64,000 nt of DNA from Nonlabens sp. YIK11 (GTDB lineage Bacteria; Bacteroidota; Bacteroidia; Flavobacteriales; Flavobacteriaceae), in NCBI RefSeq assembly GCF_001413925.1, contig NZ_LBMJ01000001.1, forward strand, positions 1,321,001 to 1,385,000, read 5' to 3'. Under the pieces are notes generated by a model. It was given only the letters and a program-made list of their open reading frames with translations, was not told the DNA's origin and did no database searches. Shown in pieces: positions 27,865 to 38,523 of the stretch; position 1 is the stretch's first letter; each line of letters starts with the position of its first letter. The position numbers and the translations under genes are program-made.

Positions 27865-28170
27865 ATGAGTCAAAAAATCAGAATCAAGTTAAAGTCTTAC
27901 GATTACATGCTGGTAGATAAATCTGCTGAAAAGATTGTAAAGACCGTGAAAAGTACTGGAGCAGTCGTAACTGGCCCAATTCCATTGCCTACTCACAAAA
28001 AAATATTTACCGTATTGAGATCTCCTCACGTAAACAAAAAGTCACGTGAGCAGTTTGAACTTAGTTCCTACAAGAGATTGTTGGATATCTACAGTTCTTC
28101 TTCAAAAACGATTGATGCATTGATGAAACTTGAACTTCCTAGTGGAGTTGAAGTTGAGATCAAAGTGTGA
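27865..28170 (+). CDS. rpsJ: 30S ribosomal protein S10 (uS10)
   Basis: A 101-residue head protein of the 30S subunit that also serves as a transcription antitermination partner (NusE) in bacteria. The motif [31 protein letters not shown] is fully conserved. It directly follows fusA. The 71-base gap after it is unusually long for this cluster and contains a palindrome copy. Confidence 0.99.
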   Translation: MSQKIRIKLKSYDYMLVDKSAEKIVKTVKSTGAVVTGPIPLPTHKKIFTVLRSPHVNKKSREQFELSSYKRLLDIYSSSSKTIDALMKLELPSGVEVEIKV

Positions 28171-28189
28171 TAAATATTTGATGATATTT

Positions 28190-28205
28190 CGCTTTCGCGA
28201 AAGCG
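28190..28205. repeat. Palindromic element copy 7 (rpsJ-rplC gap)
   Basis: Perfect 16-bp palindrome CGCTTTCGCGAAAGCG in the 71-base space between rpsJ and rplC. It is the only exact copy in the 17-kb ribosomal cluster. It is followed by an A-rich stretch rather than a T run, so it is not a standard terminator. Confidence 0.95.
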
Positions 28206-28241
28206 TAACAAACAAAATACAATAACAATTAATTAATAATT

Positions 28242-28859
28242 ATGTCTGGGTTAATAGGAAAAAAAATAGGGATGACCAGCATCTATGACGAGAATGGTAA
28301 GAATATGCCATGTACCGTTATCCAAGCTGGCCCTTGTGTAGTTACCCAAGTCAGAACTGAAGAAACAGACGGTTATGCCGCGCTGCAATTAGGTTTCGAT
28401 GACAAATCAGACAAAAATGCTTCTAAAGCTGCTCAAGGGCACTTTAAGAAAGCTGGTACTGCTGTCAAGAGAAAAGTTGCTGAATTCAAGAGTTTTGATA
28501 AGGAGTACAAATTAGGTGACACTGTAAGTGTTGATATGTTTACTGAAGGTGAATTTGTCGATATCAGTGGTACTTCAAAAGGAAAAGGATTTCAAGGTGT
28601 TGTGAAGCGCCACGGTTTTGGTGGTGTAGGTCAAGCGACACACGGGCAACACAACCGTTTGAGAGCTCCAGGTTCCATCGGTGCGGCATCTTATCCTGCA
28701 CGTGTATTCAAAGGAATGCGCATGGCTGGACAGATGGGTAACGAAAAAGTAAAAGTTGAAAATTTAAGAGTTCTTAAAGTTGTTCCAGAACAAAATATCC
28801 TTGTAGTTAAGGGTTGTGTTCCTGGTCACAAGAATGCTTATGTAATCGTACAGAAATAA
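28242..28859 (+). CDS. rplC: 50S ribosomal protein L3 (uL3)
   Basis: Early-assembly protein of the 50S subunit, 205 residues, with a globular domain on the surface and a loop reaching the peptidyl transferase centre. The loop sequence [20 protein letters not shown] carries the Gln that is methylated in many bacteria. The stop codon shares one base with the rplD ATG (TAATG). Confidence 0.99.
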   Translation: MSGLIGKKIGMTSIYDENGKNMPCTVIQAGPCVVTQVRTEETDGYAALQLGFDDKSDKNASKAAQGHFKKAGTAVKRKVAEFKSFDKEYKLGDTVSVDMFTEGEFVDISGTSKGKGFQGVVKRHGFGGVGQATHGQHNRLRAPGSIGAASYPARVFKGMRMAGQMGNEKVKVENLRVLKVVPEQNILVVKGCVPGHKNAYVIVQK

Positions 28860-29488
28860 TGAAGGTAGCAGTTATAGACATTAAAGGAAAAGAAACTGGT
28901 CGTCAGATAGAGTTATCAGATGATGTTTTTGGAATTGAGCCTAATGATCACGCTATCTATCTAGATGTTAAGCAATATCAGGCTAATCAACGTCAGGGTA
29001 CTCACAAAGCTAAGCAACGTGCAGAGATCGTAGGTAGTACACGTAAGATCAAAAAGCAAAAAGGTACGGGTACTGCTCGTGCCGGATCTATCAAGTCACC
29101 TGTGTTTAGAGGTGGTGGTAGAATCTTTGGTCCTGTGCCTAGAGATTATTCTTTCAAACTTAATAAAGCACAAAAGCGTCTCGCACGTAAAAGTGCCTTA
29201 AGCTTGAAGGTTTCTGAAGGTAATTTGCAGGTGGTGGAAGACTTCAATTTTGATGCTCCTAAAACCAGTGATTTCAAGGAAGTTTTGAGCAGCTTGGGAC
29301 TTTCAAATAAAAAATCCCTGTTTGTGTTGGGTGAATCAAATAATAATGTATATTTGTCTTCGCGAAATTTGAAGGGTATAGAAGTTATAACTTACTCAGA
29401 ATTAAGCACTTACAAGATTATTAATGCCAATAATTTGGTTGTCTTGGAAGGTTCTCTAGAAGGAATTCAGGAAAATTTAAGTAAATAA
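28859..29488 (+). CDS. rplD: 50S ribosomal protein L4 (uL4)
   Basis: A 209-residue exit-tunnel protein. I place the start at the ATG 28859-28861, giving [15 protein letters not shown]; an earlier in-frame ATG at 28814 would add 15 unrelated residues inside rplC. The tunnel loop [20 protein letters not shown] is conserved. In E. coli L4 represses the S10 operon; no matching leader is recognised here. Confidence 0.98.
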   Translation: MKVAVIDIKGKETGRQIELSDDVFGIEPNDHAIYLDVKQYQANQRQGTHKAKQRAEIVGSTRKIKKQKGTGTARAGSIKSPVFRGGGRIFGPVPRDYSFKLNKAQKRLARKSALSLKVSEGNLQVVEDFNFDAPKTSDFKEVLSSLGLSNKKSLFVLGESNNNVYLSSRNLKGIEVITYSELSTYKIINANNLVVLEGSLEGIQENLSK

Positions 29489-29491
29489 GCC

Positions 29492-29782
29492 ATGAGCATT
29501 TTAATAAAACCCATAATTACAGAAAAGGCGACTAGCGATAGTGAGCTGTTGAATCGATATGGTTTTGAGGTGTCTCCCAAGGCTAACAAAGTTCAAATAA
29601 AAAAAGAAGTTGAAGAGGTGTACGGTGTGACTGTTCTTAAAGTAAGAACTATGAATACTAGAATAGCTCGTAAAACTAAACATACTAAAACAGGGACGCA
29701 AGTTGGTAAAACATCAGCAGTTAAGAAGGCTTTTGTACAACTCAAGGATGGTGATACCATCGATCTTTATAGTAATCTATAA
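29492..29782 (+). CDS. rplW: 50S ribosomal protein L23 (uL23)
   Basis: A 96-residue protein at the tunnel exit, the docking site for trigger factor and SRP. It opens with ILIKPIITEKAT and has the tunnel-side hairpin VKVRTMN-type segment around KVRTMNTRIARKTKHTKTG. It lies three bases after rplD. Confidence 0.98.
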   Translation: MSILIKPIITEKATSDSELLNRYGFEVSPKANKVQIKKEVEEVYGVTVLKVRTMNTRIARKTKHTKTGTQVGKTSAVKKAFVQLKDGDTIDLYSNL

Positions 29783-29795
29783 ATAAAATACTGTA

Positions 29796-30620
29796 ATGTC
29801 AGTAAGAAAATTAAAACCTGTAACTCCAGGACAGCGATTTAGAGTTGTGAATGGCTATGATGCCATCACGACTGATAAGCCGGAGAAGAGCTTGCTCGCT
29901 CCGAACAAACGTTCTGGTGGTCGTAATGCAAAAGGTCGTATGACTATGCGTTACTTAGGTGGTGGTCACAAAAGACGCTACCGTATCATTGATTTCAAAA
30001 GAAATCGTCATGGTGTGCCCGCAACGGTTGCATCTATTGAATATGATCCTAATAGAACGGCATTTATCGCTCTTGTAAACTATCAAGATGGAGAGAAGCG
30101 TTATGTGATTGCTCAAAATGGATTGCAAGTAGGTCAAAATATCGTTTCTGGTGATAATGTTGCTCCTGAAGTCGGGAATGCAATGAAGCTTGCAAATATT
30201 CCATTAGGTTCGATTGTTAGCTGTATTGAGTTACGACCCGGGCAAGGAGCTGTTATAGCTCGTAGTGCTGGATCCTTTGCACAATTAATGGCAAGAGATG
30301 GTAAGTATGCTACGGTTAAGATGCCTTCTGGTGAAATCAGATTGATCTTACAAGAATGTCTTGCTACTATCGGTGCGATTTCTAACAGTGATCATCAACT
30401 TGTGGTTGGTGGTAAAGCTGGTAGAAGCAGATGGTTAGGTAGAAGACCAAGAACAAGACCGGTTGCGATGAACCCAGTCGATCACCCAATGGGTGGTGGT
30501 GAAGGTCGCGCTTCAGGTGGTCACCCAAGATCTCGTAATGGTGTTCCTGCTAAAGGATATCGTACACGTGACTTGAACAAGGCAAGTACTCAATATATTT
30601 TAGAACGTAGAAAGAAATAA
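29796..30620 (+). CDS. rplB: 50S ribosomal protein L2 (uL2)
   Basis: A 274-residue protein needed for subunit joining and peptidyl transfer. The C-terminal part [20 protein letters not shown] contains the conserved His near the peptidyl transferase centre. The N-terminal RNA-binding OB-like region [21 protein letters not shown] is standard. rpsS follows after three bases. Confidence 0.99.
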   Translation: MSVRKLKPVTPGQRFRVVNGYDAITTDKPEKSLLAPNKRSGGRNAKGRMTMRYLGGGHKRRYRIIDFKRNRHGVPATVASIEYDPNRTAFIALVNYQDGEKRYVIAQNGLQVGQNIVSGDNVAPEVGNAMKLANIPLGSIVSCIELRPGQGAVIARSAGSFAQLMARDGKYATVKMPSGEIRLILQECLATIGAISNSDHQLVVGGKAGRSRWLGRRPRTRPVAMNPVDHPMGGGEGRASGGHPRSRNGVPAKGYRTRDLNKASTQYILERRKK

Positions 30621-30623
30621 ATT

Positions 30624-30902
30624 ATGGCTCGTTCATTAAAAAAAGGACCTTATGTATTTCATAAGTTGGAATCTAAGGTGGCTCAAAATGTTGAGTCTGG
30701 AAAGAAAACAGTAATTAAGACTTGGTCTCGTGCATCAATGATCACACCTGACTTTGTTGGACAAACTATAGCAGTTCATAACGGTAGACAATTTGTTCCC
30801 GTTTATGTAACAGAGAATATGGTTGGACACAAGCTTGGAGAATTCTCTCCAACACGTTCTTACCGTGGTCACGCAGCTGCTAAGAATAAGGGAAAAAAAT
30901 AA
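30624..30902 (+). CDS. rpsS: 30S ribosomal protein S19 (uS19)
   Basis: A 92-residue head protein that contacts the A-site tRNA and bridges to the 50[12 protein letters not shown], the [27 protein letters not shown] region and the basic tail are all typical. It forms a complex with S13, which is encoded further down this cluster. Confidence 0.99.
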   Translation: MARSLKKGPYVFHKLESKVAQNVESGKKTVIKTWSRASMITPDFVGQTIAVHNGRQFVPVYVTENMVGHKLGEFSPTRSYRGHAAAKNKGKK

Positions 30903-30910
30903 CTTAAGCT

Positions 30911-31318
30911 ATGGGAGTTCGTAAAAGACAAACGGCCGAAAGGTTGAAGGAAGAAAAGAAGAGCATAGCTTTTGCAAAGTTGAATAATTGCCCAACATCT
31001 CCACGTAAAATGAGATTGGTTGCTGATATTATTCGCGGTAAGAAAGTAGAGGACGCACTTAATATTCTTAAGTTTTCTTCTAAAGAGGCAGCTAGACGAC
31101 TAGATAAGTTAGTCTTGTCTGCTGTATCTAACTGGCAAGCTAAAAATGAAGATGGTGATGTTGCAGATGCAGGGTTGTTCATCAAAGAAATTAGAGTTGA
31201 TGGTGGAACGATGCTTAAGAGATTAAGACCAGCTCCACAAGGTCGTGCTCACAGAATTAGAAAAAGATCTAACCATGTCACTCTAGTGTTGGGTGAATCC
31301 AATACCGAGAAGAAATAG
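30911..31318 (+). CDS. rplV: 50S ribosomal protein L22 (uL22)
   Basis: A 135-residue protein whose long beta hairpin reaches the narrow part of the exit tunnel: [21 protein letters not shown] holds the hairpin tip where macrolide-resistance changes occur in other bacteria, and nothing unusual is seen. The N-terminus ([19 protein letters not shown]) is slightly longer than in E. coli, as in other Bacteroidota. Confidence 0.98.
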   Translation: MGVRKRQTAERLKEEKKSIAFAKLNNCPTSPRKMRLVADIIRGKKVEDALNILKFSSKEAARRLDKLVLSAVSNWQAKNEDGDVADAGLFIKEIRVDGGTMLKRLRPAPQGRAHRIRKRSNHVTLVLGESNTEKK

Positions 31319-31323
31319 TTAAT

Positions 31324-32040
31324 ATGGGACAGAAAACAAATCCAATAGGTAATAGGTTAGGAATCATCCGTGGATGGGAATCTAACTGGTACGGAGGAAA
31401 CGATTATGGAGATAAGCTTGCAGAAGATGATAAGCTTAGAAAGTATATCCATGCTCGTTTGGCTAAGGCCAGCGTTTCAAGAATCATAATTGAGCGCACT
31501 CTTAAATTAGTTACCATAACTATCATGACTGCCAGACCTGGTATTATTATCGGTAAAGGTGGACAAGAGGTTGATCGTCTTAAGGAAGAATTGAAGAAAA
31601 TATCTGGAAAAGATGTTCAAATCAATATTCATGAGATCAAACGACCAGAACTAGATGCTCATTTAGTTGGAGCTAGTGTTGCTAGACAAATTGAGAATAG
31701 AATTTCTTATCGTCGTGCCATTAAAATGGCTATTGCAGCAGCGATGAGAATGAATGCTGAAGGTATTAAGATACAGATTTCTGGTAGGTTGAACGGTGCT
31801 GAAATGGCTCGTAGTGAATCTTACAAGGATGGACGTATTCCACTTTCAACTTTTAGAGCAGATATCGACTATGCATTAGTTGAAGCTCATACTACTTACG
31901 GTAGAATCGGTGTAAAGGTTTGGATTATGAAAGGTGAGGTTTATGGAAAACGTGAACTTTCTCCATTAGCTGGTCTTTCAAAGAAACAAGGTAAACAAGG
32001 TGGCGCTGACCGTGGAAACAGTCGTCGTCGTAGAAAATAA
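31324..32040 (+). CDS. rpsC: 30S ribosomal protein S3 (uS3)
   Basis: A 238-residue protein at the mRNA entry channel with helicase activity on incoming mRNA. The KH domain motif [20 protein letters not shown] is intact and the C-terminal domain has the [12 protein letters not shown] segment. The tail is short and basic (RGNSRRRRK). Confidence 0.99.
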   Translation: MGQKTNPIGNRLGIIRGWESNWYGGNDYGDKLAEDDKLRKYIHARLAKASVSRIIIERTLKLVTITIMTARPGIIIGKGGQEVDRLKEELKKISGKDVQINIHEIKRPELDAHLVGASVARQIENRISYRRAIKMAIAAAMRMNAEGIKIQISGRLNGAEMARSESYKDGRIPLSTFRADIDYALVEAHTTYGRIGVKVWIMKGEVYGKRELSPLAGLSKKQGKQGGADRGNSRRRRK

Positions 32041-32051
32041 TATAGCTAGAG

Positions 32052-32471
32052 ATGTTACAACCTAGAAAAACAAAGTTTAGAAAGCAGCAGAAAGGCCGCA
32101 TGAAAGGAGATTCTGGTAGAGGTAATCAACTAGCCTATGGTACTTTTGGTATCAAGTCTTTAGATTCAGAATTTATCAATTCTCGTCAAATAGAGGCAGC
32201 TCGTATTGCGGCTACTAGATATATGAAGCGTGAAGGTTCTTTATGGATCAAAATATTCCCAGACAAGCCTATCACCAAAAAACCTCTTGAGGTTCGTATG
32301 GGTAAAGGTAAAGGTGCTGTAGAATATTGGGCAGCTGTTGTGAAGCCAGGTAGAATTCTCTTTGAGGTTTCTGGTGTACCACTAGCTACTGCACAAGAAG
32401 CATTAAGACTTGCTGCACAAAAGTTACCAGTAAAAACCAAGTTTATAGTCGCTCGCGATTATCAAGAATAA
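32052..32471 (+). CDS. rplP: 50S ribosomal protein L16 (uL16)
   Basis: A 139-residue protein that positions the A-site tRNA. The N-terminus [19 protein letters not shown] and the internal [23 protein letters not shown] are conserved. The Arg targeted by the hydroxylase RoxA in E. coli falls in the MGKGKG neighbourhood, where no change can be judged from one sequence. Confidence 0.99.
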   Translation: MLQPRKTKFRKQQKGRMKGDSGRGNQLAYGTFGIKSLDSEFINSRQIEAARIAATRYMKREGSLWIKIFPDKPITKKPLEVRMGKGKGAVEYWAAVVKPGRILFEVSGVPLATAQEALRLAAQKLPVKTKFIVARDYQE

Positions 32472-32480
32472 AAGCATATC

Positions 32481-32663
32481 ATGAAGCAATCAGAGGTTAA
32501 AGGTTATTCTCAGGAAGAATTGAAAGACAGACTTGCAGAGTCTCAGAAGTCATATGCTGACTTGAAGCGTACGCATATTGTTTCGCCATTAGAAAATCCA
32601 TCACAGATTACTAAGGCACGTAAAACGATTGCTAGACTTAAAACAGCACTTAATAATTCATAA
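32481..32663 (+). CDS. rpmC: 50S ribosomal protein L29 (uL29)
   Basis: A 60-residue two-helix protein next to L23 at the tunnel exit. The chain [20 protein letters not shown] and the final [15 protein letters not shown] match the family. Confidence 0.97.
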   Translation: MKQSEVKGYSQEELKDRLAESQKSYADLKRTHIVSPLENPSQITKARKTIARLKTALNNS

Positions 32664-32674
32664 TACGAATTGTA

Positions 32675-32932
32675 ATGGAAGAAAGAAATTTAAGAAAAGA
32701 GCGTATCGGTGTTGTCCGCAGTAGCAAAATGGATAAGTCTATAGTTGTTGCAGAAGTAAAGAGACAGAAACACCCTATGTACGGAAAATTCGTATTGAAT
32801 ACTAAGAAGTACGTTGCTCACGATGAAAAGAATGAGTGTAATGAAGGTGACACTGTTCGCATCATGGAAACTCGTCCACTTAGTAAAACCAAGACTTGGA
32901 GACTTGTCGAAATTTTAGAAAGAGCTAAATAA
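32675..32932 (+). CDS. rpsQ: 30S ribosomal protein S17 (uS17)
   Basis: An 85-residue OB-fold protein that binds 16S rRNA early in assembly. [27 protein letters not shown] and [27 protein letters not shown] are the two signature stretches. Its stop codon shares one base with the rplN ATG (TAATG). Confidence 0.99.
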   Translation: MEERNLRKERIGVVRSSKMDKSIVVAEVKRQKHPMYGKFVLNTKKYVAHDEKNECNEGDTVRIMETRPLSKTKTWRLVEILERAK

Positions 32933-33300
32933 TGTTACAACAAGAATCAAGATTAAAGGTCGCAGACAATACTGGAGCCAAAGAGGTTTTGTGTATTCGT
33001 GTTTTGGGAGGTACTAAGAGACGTTATGCGTCTGTTGGTGATAAAATTGTTGTTTCTGTAAAAGAAGCTACACCTAACGGAAATATTAAAAAGGGAGCTG
33101 TATCTACTGCTGTTGTAGTACGTACTAAAAAAGAAGTACGTCGTCCTGATGGATCGTACATCAGATTTGATGATAATGCATGCGTTCTTTTAAACCCTAA
33201 CTCTGAGATGCGCGGTACTCGTGTATTTGGACCGGTTGCAAGAGAGTTACGTGATCGTCAATTCATGAAGATTGTATCACTCGCACCAGAAGTATTATAA
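32932..33300 (+). CDS. rplN: 50S ribosomal protein L14 (uL14)
   Basis: A 122-residue interface protein, the binding site of the silencing factor RsfS, which is encoded in this window at 3255-3626. It opens [27 protein letters not shown] and ends [11 protein letters not shown], as in the whole family. Confidence 0.99.
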   Translation: MLQQESRLKVADNTGAKEVLCIRVLGGTKRRYASVGDKIVVSVKEATPNGNIKKGAVSTAVVVRTKKEVRRPDGSYIRFDDNACVLLNPNSEMRGTRVFGPVARELRDRQFMKIVSLAPEVL

Positions 33301-33307
33301 TTAAGCT

Positions 33308-33619
33308 ATGGGAAAATTGAAAATTAAATCTGGAGATACTGTAAGAGTCATTGCTGGTGAACATAAAGGCAGCGAAGGAAAAGTGACTAAAGTATTGTTG
33401 GATAAGAACAAAGCCATCGTTGAAGGTGTGAATATGGTTTCCAAGCATGAGAAACCTAGTGCAACAAATCCTCAAGGAGGAATAAAGCAAAAGGAAGCTG
33501 CTATTCAAGTATCCAACCTTTCGCTTGTGGATGGTAATGGTAAAACTACTCGTGTAGGTTACAAACTAGAGAATGGTAAAAAAGTACGTATTGCACGTAC
33601 AACTAAAGAAGAAATATAG
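33308..33619 (+). CDS. rplX: 50S ribosomal protein L24 (uL24)
   Basis: A 103-residue assembly initiator of the 50S subunit. The KOW motif is clear in [24 protein letters not shown], followed by the [18 protein letters not shown] loop. Confidence 0.98.
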   Translation: MGKLKIKSGDTVRVIAGEHKGSEGKVTKVLLDKNKAIVEGVNMVSKHEKPSATNPQGGIKQKEAAIQVSNLSLVDGNGKTTRVGYKLENGKKVRIARTTKEEI

Positions 33620-33621
33620 TC

Positions 33622-34173
33622 ATGTCATACATTCCAAGACTTAAGGAAGAATATAAAGAGCGTGTAGCTACTTCACTCAAAGAAGAGTTTGGATATTCCA
33701 ATGTAATGGAAATACCTAAACTTCAAAAGATTGTTTTGAGTAGAGGTGTTGGTGCAGCGGTTGCTGACAAAAAGCTTATCGACTATGCGGTAGAGGAACT
33801 TACCATGATTACTGGTCAAAAGGCGGTAGCGACATTATCTAAAAAGGATGTAGCTTCTTTCAAATTGAGAAAGGGCATGCCTATTGGAGCTAAAGTAACT
33901 CTTAGAGGTGAACGCATGTATGAGTTTTTGGATCGTTTGATCACCGTAGCACTACCACGAGTTAGAGATTTTCAAGGGATTAAAGCTACTGGTTTTGATG
34001 GTAGAGGAAATTACAATCTTGGTATTACTGAGCAGATCATTTTCCCAGAGATCAATATTGACAAAGTAAATAAAATTGCAGGTATGGATATTACATTCGT
34101 TACTACTGCTAAAACAGATAAAGAGGCTAAATCACTCCTAGGTGAGCTAGGTTTACCTTTTAAAAAGGACTAA
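33622..34173 (+). CDS. rplE: 50S ribosomal protein L5 (uL5)
   Basis: A 183-residue protein of the central protuberance that binds 5S rRNA and contacts P-site t[19 protein letters not shown] and [12 protein letters not shown] are conserved segments. It sits two bases before rpsN. Confidence 0.99.
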   Translation: MSYIPRLKEEYKERVATSLKEEFGYSNVMEIPKLQKIVLSRGVGAAVADKKLIDYAVEELTMITGQKAVATLSKKDVASFKLRKGMPIGAKVTLRGERMYEFLDRLITVALPRVRDFQGIKATGFDGRGNYNLGITEQIIFPEINIDKVNKIAGMDITFVTTAKTDKEAKSLLGELGLPFKKD

Positions 34174-34175
34174 GG

Positions 34176-34445
34176 ATGGCAAAAGAATCAATGAAAGCGC
34201 GTGAGCGCAAAAGAGAAGCACTAGTAGAAAAGTACGCTGAAAAGCGTAAAGCTTTGAAGGAGGCAGGTGATTATGAAGAGCTTCAAAAGTTGCCTAAAAA
34301 TTCATCTCCAGTAAGATTACACAATAGATGTAAGTTAACTGGTCGTCCTAAAGGTTATATGAGACAATTTGGTTTGTCCAGAGTAATGTTTAGAGAAATG
34401 GCGAATAAAGGTTTAATACCTGGTGTTAAAAAAGCTAGTTGGTAA
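34176..34445 (+). CDS. rpsN: 30S ribosomal protein S14 (uS14), zinc-free type
   Basis: An 89-residue S14 of the long form. It ends [21 protein letters not shown], and carries only a single Cys ([11 protein letters not shown]), lacking the CxxC pairs of the zinc-binding short form. With the zinc-free L36 below, this suggests that the main ribosome of this organism does not depend on zinc for these two proteins. Confidence 0.98.
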   Translation: MAKESMKARERKREALVEKYAEKRKALKEAGDYEELQKLPKNSSPVRLHNRCKLTGRPKGYMRQFGLSRVMFREMANKGLIPGVKKASW

Positions 34446-34464
34446 CTAGTCTAAAGATAAGATT

Positions 34465-34863
34465 ATGAATACAGATCCAATAGCAGATTATTTAACAAGA
34501 ATTCGTAACGCTGTGCGTGCGAATCATAGAGTAGTTGAGATACCAGCATCTAACTTGAAAAAGGAAATTACAAAAATCCTTTTTGATCAAGGTTATATCT
34601 TGAGTTATAAGTTCATGGAACAGTCTACTCAAGATGTTATCAAAATTGCACTTAAGTACGACCGCGACACAAAAGAATCAGTGATCAAGGATATTCAGCG
34701 TTTGTCTAAGCCTGGTCTTAGAAAATATGCTGGGTCTACTGAACTTCCTAGAATTCTAAATGGATTAGGCATCGCTATCATCTCTACATCAAAAGGTGTA
34801 ATGACTGATAAGCAGGCAAGATCTGAGAATGTAGGTGGAGAAGTTCTTTGTTACGTTTATTAA
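34465..34863 (+). CDS. rpsH: 30S ribosomal protein S8 (uS8)
   Basis: A 132-residue 16S rRNA-binding protein. MNTDPIADYLTRIRNA and the C-terminal GIAIISTSKGVMTDKQARSENVGGEVLCYVY are diagnostic. In E. coli S8 represses the spc operon; no matching RNA target was recognised in this cluster. Confidence 0.99.
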   Translation: MNTDPIADYLTRIRNAVRANHRVVEIPASNLKKEITKILFDQGYILSYKFMEQSTQDVIKIALKYDRDTKESVIKDIQRLSKPGLRKYAGSTELPRILNGLGIAIISTSKGVMTDKQARSENVGGEVLCYVY

Positions 34864-34872
34864 AAAAGAGTT

Positions 34873-35415
34873 ATGTCTAGAATAGGAAATAATCCGGTAG
34901 CAATACCATCAGGAGTTGAAGTAAAGGTTGCTGACGGTGAGATTAACGTAGAAGGTAAACTAGGAAAATTGGTTCAGCCATTTTCTGATGTTGAAATTAG
35001 AGTTGAGGATAATGAAGTTTTTGTAACTCGTCCTTCAGATTCTAAGGATCACAGGGCTAAGCACGGTTTATACCGTTCACTCGTGAATAACATGATTCAG
35101 GGTGTTTCTGTGGGTTGGACAAAGCAATTAGAGTTGGTTGGTGTAGGTTATAGAGCCTCTAATCAAGGTCAAAAGTTGGATCTTGCTTTAGGTTTTTCAC
35201 ACAATATCGTTATCGACGTTGCTCCAGAAGTTAAGGTTGAAACTATTTCGGAAAAAGGAAAAAACCCAATCGTGAAGTTGACTTCTTTTGACAAGCAGTT
35301 GGTAGGACAAGTTGCCGCAAAAATTAGAGCTTTTAGAAAGCCTGAGCCGTACAAAGGAAAAGGAATCAAGTTCGTAGGAGAAATAATTAGAAGAAAAGCT
35401 GGTAAATCAGCATAA
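34873..35415 (+). CDS. rplF: 50S ribosomal protein L6 (uL6)
   Basis: A 180-residue protein with two similar domains near the factor-binding site. MSRIGNNPVAIPSGVEV starts the first, and PEPYKGKGIKFVGEIIRRKAGKSA ends the second. Confidence 0.99.
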   Translation: MSRIGNNPVAIPSGVEVKVADGEINVEGKLGKLVQPFSDVEIRVEDNEVFVTRPSDSKDHRAKHGLYRSLVNNMIQGVSVGWTKQLELVGVGYRASNQGQKLDLALGFSHNIVIDVAPEVKVETISEKGKNPIVKLTSFDKQLVGQVAAKIRAFRKPEPYKGKGIKFVGEIIRRKAGKSA

Positions 35416-35427
35416 GAATATAGTATT

Positions 35428-35775
35428 ATGGCATTTTCAAAGTCAGTTAGAAGACAAAAGATCCGTCGTAGAATCAGAAAAACCGTTTCTGGTACTGCAG
35501 ATCGTCCACGTCTATCAGTATATCGTAGTAACAAAGAGATCTATGCTCAGGTTATTAATGATGTAGATGGAATAACAATCGCTTCAGCTAGTTCACGCGA
35601 GTTGAAATCTTCTGCACCTAAGAAGGATGCTGCAAAAGAAGTTGGAATGAAGCTAGCCGAAAAAGCAAAGGCTGCAGGCGTTGAGTCTGTTTCTTTTGAC
35701 AGAGGTGGTTATCTTTACCACGGTAGAGTTTTATCTCTAGCTGAAGGAGCTCGTGAAGGCGGTTTGAAATTTTAA
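35428..35775 (+). CDS. rplR: 50S ribosomal protein L18 (uL18)
   Basis: A 115-residue 5S rRNA-binding protein. The basic N-terminal stretch [30 protein letters not shown] and the end [26 protein letters not shown] match the family well. Confidence 0.99.
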   Translation: MAFSKSVRRQKIRRRIRKTVSGTADRPRLSVYRSNKEIYAQVINDVDGITIASASSRELKSSAPKKDAAKEVGMKLAEKAKAAGVESVSFDRGGYLYHGRVLSLAEGAREGGLKF

Positions 35776-35792
35776 TTAGAAAGATTTACGTA

Positions 35793-36317
35793 ATGTATCA
35801 GAAGTATAAAAATATTGAAACTGTAAAGCCAGGTGGTTTAGATCTTAAAGATCGCCTTGTTGGTGTACAACGTGTTACTAAGGTAACAAAAGGTGGTCGT
35901 GCCTTTGGTTTCTCTGCAATTGTAGTAGTTGGTGATGAAAACGGTGTTGTTGGACATGGTCTAGGAAAATCTAAAGAGGTTTCTGAAGCTATTAGTAAAG
36001 CAGTAGAAGACGCAAAGAAAAATCTAGTCCGCATACCTTTGCAAAAGGGAACTATTCCCCATGAGCAAAAAGGTAAGTTTGGCGGTGCAAGAGTTTTATT
36101 ACTTCCTGCAGCAACGGGTACTGGAGTAATCGCAGGTGGTGCTATTCGTGCCGTACTTGAGGCAGTTGGTGTACACGACGTACTTTCTAAAAACCAAGGT
36201 TCTTCAAATCCACACAATGTGGTGAAAGCAACTTTTGATGCTTTGTTACAACTGCGTAATGCAGCGACTGTGGCAAAACAAAGAGGTGTTTCAATAGATA
36301 AAGTATTTAACGGATAA
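35793..36317 (+). CDS. rpsE: 30S ribosomal protein S5 (uS5)
   Basis: A 174-residue protein important for accuracy and mRNA unwinding. The double-stranded RNA-binding-like domain begins [24 protein letters not shown] and the second domain has [25 protein letters not shown]. rpmD begins five bases after its stop. Confidence 0.99.
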   Translation: MYQKYKNIETVKPGGLDLKDRLVGVQRVTKVTKGGRAFGFSAIVVVGDENGVVGHGLGKSKEVSEAISKAVEDAKKNLVRIPLQKGTIPHEQKGKFGGARVLLLPAATGTGVIAGGAIRAVLEAVGVHDVLSKNQGSSNPHNVVKATFDALLQLRNAATVAKQRGVSIDKVFNG

Positions 36318-36322
36318 GCATC

Positions 36323-36502
36323 ATGGCCAAGTTACACGTAAAAAAAGTGCGTAGTGCAATCAACCGCACGGCACGTCAGAAAAAAACGCTGCAAGCTTTA
36401 GGTTTGCATAAAATGAATCAGGTAGTTGAGCATGATGATTCACCAGCTGTTATGGGAATGATAGCAAAAGTGTCTCACTTAGTCACCGTAGAAAAAGCAT
36501 AA
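36323..36502 (+). CDS. rpmD: 50S ribosomal protein L30 (uL30)
   Basis: A small gene of 59 codons that fits exactly between rpsE and rplO. The product begins MAKLHVKKVRSAINRTARQK, continues with LQALGLHKMNQ and ends VSHLVTVEKA, the usual L30 layout. It is below many ORF length limits and easily missed. Confidence 0.96.
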   Translation: MAKLHVKKVRSAINRTARQKKTLQALGLHKMNQVVEHDDSPAVMGMIAKVSHLVTVEKA

Positions 36503-36507
36503 GTACA

Positions 36508-36960
36508 ATGGGTCTAAATAATTTAAAACCTGCTGAAGGTTCCGTAAAGAAATCTGCAAAGATTATTGGTCGTGGACAAGGTTCTGGTAAAGGTGGCACA
36601 GCAACAAGAGGTCACAAAGGAGCAAAGTCTCGTTCTGGTTATTCTAAAAAGATCGGTTTTGAAGGTGGTCAAATGCCTTTACAAAGACGTGTTCCTAAGT
36701 TTGGTTTCACAAACATTAACCGTAAGGACTATAAAGGAATTAACTTGGATACTCTTCAAGCGTACCACGCAGAAGGTAGATTGGGTGATACAATTGTTGT
36801 AGAAGATTTAATCAGAGAGCGTTTGGTTGACAAAAACGATCTTGTTAAGATATTAGGTAGAGGTGAAATTAATTCAGCTATTACCATTACAGCTCATAAA
36901 TTTACCGCTTCCGCGAAAGCTGCCATAGAAAAGGCTGGTGGTAAAATAGAAACTGCATAA
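36508..36960 (+). CDS. rplO: 50S ribosomal protein L15 (uL15)
   Basis: A 150-residue assembly protein with the usual glycine-rich N-terminus (GRGQGSGKGGTATRGHKGAKSRSG). Near the end, a near-copy of the window's palindrome (36906-36921, two mismatches of 16) encodes ASAKA in the AFAKA frame. Confidence 0.98.
   Translation: MGLNNLKPAEGSVKKSAKIIGRGQGSGKGGTATRGHKGAKSRSGYSKKIGFEGGQMPLQRRVPKFGFTNINRKDYKGINLDTLQAYHAEGRLGDTIVVEDLIRERLVDKNDLVKILGRGEINSAITITAHKFTASAKAAIEKAGGKIETA
36906..36921. repeat. Degenerate palindromic element (in rplO)
   Basis: CGCTTCCGCGAAAGCT differs from the 16-bp element CGCTTTCGCGAAAGCG at two positions. It is read as ASAKA, the frame that gives AFAKA in exact copies. Confidence 0.5.
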
Positions 36961-36969
36961 TCAATCCCA

Positions 36970-38304
36970 ATGAAGTTAATTGATACAATTAAAAATATCT
37001 GGAAGATTGAGGAACTGAAAGATCGTATTCTTATGACTTTCAGTTTATTGCTTGTGTACCGTTTTGGTGCTCAGGTGGTATTACCCTTTATAGATTCCAC
37101 TCAGTTAGCGGGATTTGCCTCTAATTTTGAAGGTGGTGGTATAGGTTCCATACTTAATGCCTTTACGGGTGGAGCGTTTGCGAATGCTTCCGTTTTTGCT
37201 TTAGGTATCATGCCTTACATTTCTGCAAGTATTGTTGTACAATTAATGGGTATTGCGGTTCCATATTTACAGAAGTTACAAAAGGAAGGTGAGTCTGGAA
37301 GACGTAAAATCAATCAGATCACAAGATGGCTTACCATAGGTATTTGTTTAGTACAAGCTCCTAGTTATTTATTAAGTCTAGGTTCTTTAGGTGTACCACC
37401 TGAAGCTTACTTGATCGATAATCAAACGTTGATTTTAGTAGTAGGGACGATTATTCTTGTCACTGGATGTGTGTTTGCCATGTGGTTAGGAGAAAAAATT
37501 ACTGATAAAGGTATTGGTAATGGTATCTCTCTCTTAATTATGGTAGGTATTATTGCTACTTTACCTCAAGCTTTTGCACAAGAATTTGTATCTCGATTTG
37601 AGGGTGTAGGTGGTCCTTTTGTTATAATTATTGAAATAGTTATTTGGTTATTAGTCATCATGGCATGTATTATGCTTGTAATGGCAGTAAGAAAGATACC
37701 AGTTCAGTACGCAAGACGAACTGCTTCTGGTGGATATGAAAAGAATGTTTTTGGATCAAGACAATATATTCCCTTAAAACTTAACGCTTCTGGTGTTATG
37801 CCAATCATCTTTGCACAGGCATTGATGTTTGTACCTCAAGCTTTAGGTCAATTGGAGTCAGATTGGGCAACTTCTGTGGCTACGGCTTTTGGTGATATTT
37901 TCGGGTTCTGGTACAATTTAGTTTTTGCATTGTTGATTATAGTATTTACTTACTTCTACACTGCGATTACGGTTCCTACCAATAAGATGGCAGATGATTT
38001 GAAACGAAATGGTGGATTTATCCCTGGTATTAGACCGGGAACTGAAACCTCAGAGTATTTGGACCGTATCATGTCTCAGATAACCCTTCCAGGTTCGATC
38101 TTTTTAGCACTAGTTGCGATTGTACCTGCATTTGTATCACTTATGGGTGTGACTCAGTCATGGGCATTATTTTATGGAGGTACCTCCATGTTGATTATGG
38201 TAGGTGTAGCAATTGATACAATGCAACAAATCAATTCATATTTATTGAATAGACATTACGACGGTCTTATAAAGACTGGTAAAAATAGAAAAGCAGTAGC
38301 ATAA
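36970..38304 (+). CDS. secY: Preprotein translocase subunit SecY
   Basis: The channel subunit of the Sec translocon, 444 residues with ten predicted membrane helices. The plug region follows [41 protein letters not shown], and the cytoplasmic ribosome-docking loop shows [11 protein letters not shown] and [15 protein letters not shown]. adk and map, often placed after secY in other phyla, are absent; infA follows after two bases, the Bacteroidota arrangement. Confidence 0.99.
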   Translation: MKLIDTIKNIWKIEELKDRILMTFSLLLVYRFGAQVVLPFIDSTQLAGFASNFEGGGIGSILNAFTGGAFANASVFALGIMPYISASIVVQLMGIAVPYLQKLQKEGESGRRKINQITRWLTIGICLVQAPSYLLSLGSLGVPPEAYLIDNQTLILVVGTIILVTGCVFAMWLGEKITDKGIGNGISLLIMVGIIATLPQAFAQEFVSRFEGVGGPFVIIIEIVIWLLVIMACIMLVMAVRKIPVQYARRTASGGYEKNVFGSRQYIPLKLNASGVMPIIFAQALMFVPQALGQLESDWATSVATAFGDIFGFWYNLVFALLIIVFTYFYTAITVPTNKMADDLKRNGGFIPGIRPGTETSEYLDRIMSQITLPGSIFLALVAIVPAFVSLMGVTQSWALFYGGTSMLIMVGVAIDTMQQINSYLLNRHYDGLIKTGKNRKAVA

Positions 38305-38306
38305 TT

Positions 38307-38522
38307 ATGGCTAAACAATCAGCGATAGAACAAGATGGATCAATAATAGAAGCTTTATCAAACGCGATGTTTAGGGTAGAGTTGGAAAATGGTCATGTTG
38401 TTACAGCGCATATATCAGGAAAGATGCGCATGCATTACATTAAATTACTTCCTGGTGATAAAGTTAAATTAGAAATGAGCCCTTACGATTTGACTAAGGC
38501 AAGGATTACTTATAGATATTGA
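38307..38522 (+). CDS. infA: Translation initiation factor IF-1
   Basis: A 71-residue OB-fold factor that blocks the A site during initiation. It begins [17 protein letters not shown] and includes [41 protein letters not shown], typical for the family. It is directly followed by rpmJ. Confidence 0.99.
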   Translation: MAKQSAIEQDGSIIEALSNAMFRVELENGHVVTAHISGKMRMHYIKLLPGDKVKLEMSPYDLTKARITYRY

Positions 38523-38523
38523 T

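Noticed and set aside
27855..28241. A missing tuf gene as a deletion
   Set aside because: Bacteroidota normally carry tuf elsewhere, so rpsJ directly after fusA is the expected order.
28814..28858. rplD start at 28814
   Set aside because: It would overlap 45 bases of rplC in another frame; [10 protein letters not shown] at 28859 is the normal L4 start.
29358..29370. TTCGCGAA-containing stretch in rplD as another palindrome copy
   Set aside because: Only the inner 10 bases match and the flanks differ, so it cannot be told from chance.
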